DNA of 43,205 nucleotides from positions 1 through 43,205 of the forward strand of contig JAPLMX010000216.1 of NCBI GenBank assembly GCA_026386805.1. The letters run 5' to 3'. The notes under the pieces are model-generated. The model worked only from the letters and a program-made list of their open reading frames with translations, searched no databases and was not told the origin of the DNA. The DNA comes from Phycisphaerae bacterium (lineage in GTDB: Bacteria > Planctomycetota > Phycisphaerae > Sedimentisphaerales > Anaerobacaceae). Below, piece by piece: positions 37,364 through 43,205 of the stretch (its first letter is position 1; each line of letters begins with the position of its first letter). The position numbers and the translations under genes are program-made.

Positions 37364-38164
37364 ATGATGAATATCATTGCTGTAGATATTGGAAATACGA
37401 ACATTGGCATCGGGCTCTTTCTCGACGGCGCGGAGGATTCGGTTCACTCCATCCCGGGAGGGTCGGAAGCCCGATTGAGGAACTGCCTGGTCGATTCCTG
37501 GGGGAAGATCCCCGTTCTTGGAAGCTCGAAGGAAAAGAAACGCGACGGCGTCATCGTGGTCAGCAGCGTCAAGCCCGTGTGGACCGATCTTGTCCGGCGG
37601 ATTGCGGACAAGGACCTCGGCGAGAATATCCGCGTCATCGGCGAGGATATCCCGCTGCCGATCAAGGTCTGGCTCGACGATCCCCAAAAGGTCGGCACGG
37701 ACCGCGTGGTCGCGGCGGCGGCGGCATTCGACGTCGTGGAAGACGCGGTCGTTGTGGCGGATCTCGGCACGGCGGTCACGATCGACCTCGTCGATGAGCA
37801 CGGCGTCTTCCAGGGCGGCGTCATCTGCCCCGGCTTCGGCATCAGTGCCCAGGCTCTGAAGGACAACACGGCCCAGCTTCCCGAGATTACGGTCCATCGG
37901 CCGAGCGGTCCTTATGGCAAGAATACCGCCGACGCGATCAATTGCGGCCTGTACTACTCGATCATCGGGGCCCTGGAGGAAATCATCCGCCGGTACGCGG
38001 AGGAGATCGGCCGCTGGCCGCAGACCATCATCACCGGCTCCGGCGCCGAGATCATCAAGGACGACTGCCCCTTCGCGGACAACTACGTCCCCCACCTGGT
38101 CATCAAGGGCATCATTCTGGCCTACATGAAGTACATCGAAGAAAAGAGCGAGGAACTGAACTGA
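37364..38164 (+). CDS. coaX: Type III pantothenate kinase
   Basis: Phosphorylates pantothenate, the first step of coenzyme A synthesis. 266 residues from ATG 37364 (or 37367). The phosphate-binding loop is VDIGNTNIGIG (residues 7-17). The catalytic GTDR motif lies in KVGTDRVVAAAAA, the second ATP motif is DLGTAVTIDLVD, and PYGKNTADAINCGLYY is family-typical. The frame is open 10 codons further upstream, but MNIIAVDIGNTN is the usual start. Ten bases separate it from mnmE, suggesting co-transcription. Confidence 0.93.
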   Translation: MMNIIAVDIGNTNIGIGLFLDGAEDSVHSIPGGSEARLRNCLVDSWGKIPVLGSSKEKKRDGVIVVSSVKPVWTDLVRRIADKDLGENIRVIGEDIPLPIKVWLDDPQKVGTDRVVAAAAAFDVVEDAVVVADLGTAVTIDLVDEHGVFQGGVICPGFGISAQALKDNTAQLPEITVHRPSGPYGKNTADAINCGLYYSIIGALEEIIRRYAEEIGRWPQTIITGSGAEIIKDDCPFADNYVPHLVIKGIILAYMKYIEEKSEELN

Positions 38165-38174
38165 GGGCGTCGTA

Positions 38175-39383
38175 ATGGCTGCCTTCGCGGCGGTGATGAC
38201 CGGTCAGGGCCTGGGGGCCATTGCCACGGTCCAACTCTTCGGCGACTCGGCGGAGGATGTCCTGCGAAGAGTCTTCAGAACCAAGGGCGGCAAACCCTTC
38301 GAGCCGGCGGATGGCAGGATTGTGCTCGGCGGCATCGTCGCTGGCGGCGAGATGATCGACGAGGTCACTATTGGGTGCGAGGATCCCCATGCGTTTGCCA
38401 TCCATTGCCACGGAAATCCGCTCATTGTCGAGAGGATCATGGAGGTGCTGCAACGGCAGGGCGCGCAGGCCGTGGCGGCGGAGCAGTTATTCGTCCGAGC
38501 ATTGACGAGCAAGAAGAACCTCGATTCCATCCGCATCGAGGCCAAGCTGGCGCTCGCCACCGTCAAGACCATCGAGGGTGCCGCGATCCTCGCCAACCAG
38601 GTCAAGGCCGGCTTGTCTGAGAGGATTCGGCAATGGCAAAACCGTCTCGATTCGATGCCTCTGGAAGAGGTCGTCGCGGAAGTCGGGGACATCCTAGAAC
38701 GCAGCGAACCGGCCCGCCTGATCATCTCCGGCTGCATCATCGCCCTGGTCGGCCCGCCCAATACGGGCAAGAGCACGCTGCTCAATACGCTGGCCGGTCG
38801 CGAGAAGGCGATCGTCTCGGACATCCGGGGCACGACGCGCGACTGGGTCTCGGCCGAGATTCACATTCCACCCCTGGCTGCCACGGTGATCGACACGGCG
38901 GGTCTCGATTCTTCGATTGCCGCCTCGGGCGGCGTTGAGCAGGCAGCCCAGCAGAAGACCGCCGTGATGATAGAACGCGCCGATCTGGTTCTACTGGTCG
39001 TGGATTTCAGCCAGCCCGTCGAGCAACTCTCCGAGCCTGTCTTGAAGCTGCTTGCAGGCAGAAGGGTTGTCACGGTCCTCAACAAAGCCGACCTGCCGTC
39101 ACGCTTCGATCCCGCCTCTGTGCCCGGCCAATGGGGACCGGCGATTCAGATCAGCGCCAAGCAGGGCTGCGGCATCGACGACCTAATCTGCGCTATTCAC
39201 CGTGTCTGCCACGTCGCCGACTTCAACCTGCACACCCCTGTGGCCTTCACCGACCGGCAGACGCATCTGCTGAAAGCACTTCGGCACAGTGGTTCGAACT
39301 TCAAAGCCCGCTCGATCCTTTCGGATCTTATAGAATCGCTGCTGTTGAACACTGGCGGCAAGTATCCTACGGAAGTATCATAG
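38175..39383 (+). CDS. mnmE: MnmE-like tRNA modification GTPase, divergent, lacking the C-terminal CxGK
   Basis: MnmE with MnmG modifies the wobble uridine of certain tRNAs. This 402-residue protein is shorter than the usual 450-460. The GTPase domain is intact: G1 GPPNTGKS (193-200, with the K+-binding Asn), G2 SDIRGTTRDWV, G3 DTAGLD, G4 NKAD. The N-terminal folate-binding region is recognisable but altered (MTGQGLGAIATVQLFGDSAE instead of a PPGRGAIAVIR-like sequence). The C-terminal helical part ends ILSDLIESLLLNTGGKYPTEVS, without the FCIGK motif whose Cys is needed for the modification reaction. Activity is therefore doubtful; mnmG is not in the window. It lies four bases upstream of the nucleotidyltransferase gene. 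Confidence 0.82.
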   Translation: MAAFAAVMTGQGLGAIATVQLFGDSAEDVLRRVFRTKGGKPFEPADGRIVLGGIVAGGEMIDEVTIGCEDPHAFAIHCHGNPLIVERIMEVLQRQGAQAVAAEQLFVRALTSKKNLDSIRIEAKLALATVKTIEGAAILANQVKAGLSERIRQWQNRLDSMPLEEVVAEVGDILERSEPARLIISGCIIALVGPPNTGKSTLLNTLAGREKAIVSDIRGTTRDWVSAEIHIPPLAATVIDTAGLDSSIAASGGVEQAAQQKTAVMIERADLVLLVVDFSQPVEQLSEPVLKLLAGRRVVTVLNKADLPSRFDPASVPGQWGPAIQISAKQGCGIDDLICAIHRVCHVADFNLHTPVAFTDRQTHLLKALRHSGSNFKARSILSDLIESLLLNTGGKYPTEVS

Positions 39384-39387
39384 AGCC

Positions 39388-39657
39388 ATGATTGCCGAAA
39401 CGGACCAAGAAGCCATACGGAGCATTTGCCGAGAATACGGTGTTAGCAGGGCCTTGCTCTTTGGTTCCAGCTTGGACGCAACACGAGAGGCGCGGGATAT
39501 CGATTTGGCCGTCGAGGGTCTTGCGCCCCAGGATTTCTTCCGCTTCTATGGGGATCTGATGTTTGCCGTGTCCAAACCGATCGACGTTGTCGATCTATCA
39601 GGCCACTCGAAGTTCCTGGACCTCATCCGGCGCGAGGGAATCCCCTTGTATGGCTAA
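39388..39657 (+). CDS. mntA: Minimal nucleotidyltransferase, MntA-like antitoxin
   Basis: An 89-residue pol-beta-type minimal nucleotidyltransferase. The catalytic signature is GS at 26-27 and DID at 37-39 (GSX9DXD). In studied MntA/HepT pairs the MntA enzyme adds AMP to the HEPN RNase and blocks it. The gene overlaps the next one by eight bases, and it starts four bases after mnmE. Family assignment rests on the motif, size and the HEPN partner. Confidence 0.8.
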   Translation: MIAETDQEAIRSICREYGVSRALLFGSSLDATREARDIDLAVEGLAPQDFFRFYGDLMFAVSKPIDVVDLSGHSKFLDLIRREGIPLYG

Positions 39658-40072
39658 CCTGAGGGACCGAATCGAGTCGGAGTACGAGGCCATCCAGAAA
39701 ACCCTGGACACCATGCCACTATCGGGGCATCTCGCGGAGCTATCCGTCCTCGAACTGGCGGGGGTGGCTACGCTGCTGCACAACTTATACAACGGTATCG
39801 AGAATGTCCTCAAGCAAGTCTTTCTGGCGAAGGATTTGCCGATCCCCGAAGGTTCTGCTTGGCACCGCGACCTATTGACAGCGGCTGAAAAGCACCGAAT
39901 TCTCTCAAAGACGACGGCGGAGGAGTTGAAGCAGTTCCTGGCTTTCAGGCACTTCTTCAGCCATGCCTATGCTCTTGATCTCGATCCACGGAGGATGGAG
40001 TCTCTGGTTGCCGATGCACGAGACGTGTTTCAAGCGGTCTTGGGCGATATTGAGACTTCTCTGACAGAATAG
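39650..40072 (+). CDS. hepT: HEPN-domain protein, HepT-like toxin
   Basis: A 140-residue helical protein whose start ATG 39650 overlaps the end of the nucleotidyltransferase gene. It carries R100-HFFS-H105-A-Y107, matching the RX4HXY motif of HepT ribonucleases, in which the Arg and His form the RNase site and the Tyr is AMPylated by MntA. The neighbour and overlap support a toxin-antitoxin pair (inference). A longer frame open upstream belongs to the overlap with the partner and is not used. Confidence 0.8.
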   Translation: MANLRDRIESEYEAIQKTLDTMPLSGHLAELSVLELAGVATLLHNLYNGIENVLKQVFLAKDLPIPEGSAWHRDLLTAAEKHRILSKTTAEELKQFLAFRHFFSHAYALDLDPRRMESLVADARDVFQAVLGDIETSLTE

Positions 40073-40117
40073 CCCCAACAGAACCTCCGTTGAATTGCCT
40101 CTGTGCGATCGGTTCGG

Positions 40118-40145
40118 TTGTGAAATGAGGCTGGGCCTGTATAAT
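40118..40145 (+). promoter_or_regulatory. Candidate mutS promoter placing the start site at the ATG
   Basis: TTGTGA (4/6, 40118-40123), a 16-base spacer and a perfect TATAAT (40140-40145). The ATG is at 40154, so transcription from this promoter would begin about two bases before the start codon and give a leaderless or near-leaderless mRNA. Confidence 0.5.
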
Positions 40146-40153
40146 CGCTTTCC

Positions 40154-42784
<2,631 letters not shown>

Positions 42785-42834
42785 TTCTTGCAGGCTCGGC
42801 GGGTGCGCTCGGCATTCGGTGGTGGATGGGGCCT

Positions 42835-42862
42835 CTTCGTGGGGCGAGCGTCCCCGCTCGCC
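42835..42862. repeat. CTTCGTGG-type hairpin repeat
   Basis: CTTCGTGG leads into GGCGAGCG (42843-42850), loop TCCC, and CGCTCGCC (42855-42862). It begins with the same CTTCGTGG word as the terminal arms of the element at 9186-9296 and probably belongs to the same family. Confidence 0.55.
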
Positions 42863-42887
42863 GCCCCCGTCTCACGGAGGCACGCCG

Positions 42888-43069
42888 GAATTGGCTTTGT
42901 TTGGCACGATGGGCCGTCCCGGCCCACGCCGGCAGGGGAGTGTTCCTCACTCCGCCGAATTGGCTTTGTTTCGCACGCTCCGCCATCCTTCGCTGCCCTG
43001 GCAGGGAAGAGGCCTTGGGTCCGGGGAATTGGGTTTGTTTCCCACGGCCGGGCTTGACACGATGCCATC
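42888..43069 (+). repeat. 69-bp tandem units with the GAATTGGCTTTGTTT core
   Basis: Three units start at 42888, 42957 and 43026, exactly 69 bases apart, each opening GAATTGG(C/G)TTTGTTT followed by NCAC. The rest of each unit is more variable, sharing GGCAGGG and TCCG words. The third unit is cut at about 43069 where the 137-bp terminal repeat begins. The same core occurs in repeat R copies at 4571-4739 and 19182-19363. Because 69 is a multiple of three, the units give repeating peptides in every frame, but there is no start or partner gene, and I do not call them coding. Confidence 0.8.
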
Positions 43070-43205
43070 CTACTGAATTTCGCATAATACAGTGACAAGT
43101 CACTCAAAAAAAAGACCGGTGTGCTCCAAGAACCCGAACAGGAGTTGTCCGTTCTGTTGCACACGCTCCATGCCATCCTCCACCGCTTGCCCCACCTCCC
43201 CGAGG
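43069..43205. repeat. 137-bp exact inverted repeat, right copy (likely IS end)
   Basis: Exact reverse complement of 5-141. It interrupts the third 69-bp unit, which suggests that the element was inserted into a pre-existing repeat array. Confidence 0.85.
43100..43205 (-). CDS. 3' end of unidentified gene, probably transposase (partial, second copy)
   Basis: Reading from the right edge on the minus strand, the frame encodes the same C terminus as 3-110 (starting here at the LGEVGQ residues) and stops at TGA complement 43100-43102. It points into the window, opposite to the left copy. See the left copy for reasons and doubts. Confidence 0.45.
   Translation of the reverse strand, partial: LGEVGQAVEDGMERVQQNGQLLFGFLEHTGLFFE

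Noticed and set aside
42888..43069. CRISPR-like array in the 69-bp units
   Set aside because: Only three units, a 15-base conserved core and related rather than unique spacers; no cas genes. The core also occurs alone elsewhere.
42785..43100. Small genes in the region after mutS
   Set aside because: The open frames there are translations of tandem repeats and the hairpin repeat, without ribosome sites or recognisable protein features.

Overview
The window looks like one contig of a high-GC Planctomycetota genome, most likely class Phycisphaerae (inference). Pointers are two prepilin-type proteins with [17 protein letters not shown] N termini, one ending in an H-X9-DG domain; large secreted LamG, GLUG and CotH/lamin-tail proteins; Tat-exported Gfo/Idh and sugar-isomerase-like proteins; a sialate O-acetylesterase; and many short palindromic repeats between and inside genes. 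No rRNA, tRNA or CRISPR array was found.

Layout. 1-141: 3' end of an unidentified, probably transposase gene, repeated exactly but inverted at 43069-43205. 179-3253 (-): B12-dependent ribonucleotide reductase. 3672-4475 (+): pseudopilin. 4734-7116 (-): glycoside-hydrolase-like gene with a signal-peptide frameshift and a C terminus cut by a dispersed repeat. 7204-8742 (+): radical SAM protein carrying an in-frame palindromic repeat. 8773-13047 (-): HTH protein, ceramidase-like protein, sugar-isomerase-like protein, Gfo/Idh oxidoreductase. 13346-18931 (+): GLUG-repeat protein, a decayed GxxExxY gene, and a CotH/lamin-tail protein. 19367-20080 (+): a C-terminal remnant that appears to be the missing end of the hydrolase at 4734. 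20077-21821 (-): MCE/MlaD protein, MerR regulator, rnpA. 21893-28486 (-): complete F-type ATP synthase operon atpBEFHAGDC with a proton-type c subunit. 28738-30315 (-): sialate O-acetylesterase. 30652-34991 (+): second pseudopilin and a LamG protein with an internal duplication. 35156-42784 (+): housekeeping run of a TlpA-like lipoprotein without catalytic cysteines, rpmA, obgE, coaX, a divergent mnmE, an MntA/HepT-like pair and mutS.

How it fits together. Core functions (dNTP synthesis, ATP synthase, RNase P, ribosome assembly, CoA and tRNA modification, mismatch repair) are mixed with carbohydrate-related exported proteins, as is common in heterotrophic Planctomycetes. The most unusual feature is the load of dispersed repeats. 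They sit at gene ends, provide stop codons, insert in frame into coding sequence, and bound a segment of about 14 kb whose inversion would bring two pieces of one hydrolase gene back together. I did not find a clear new multi-gene defence or metabolic system. The best leads are the repeat-driven gene remodelling, the divergent MnmE-like protein with a toxin-antitoxin pair behind it, and a TlpA fold lacking its CxxC.
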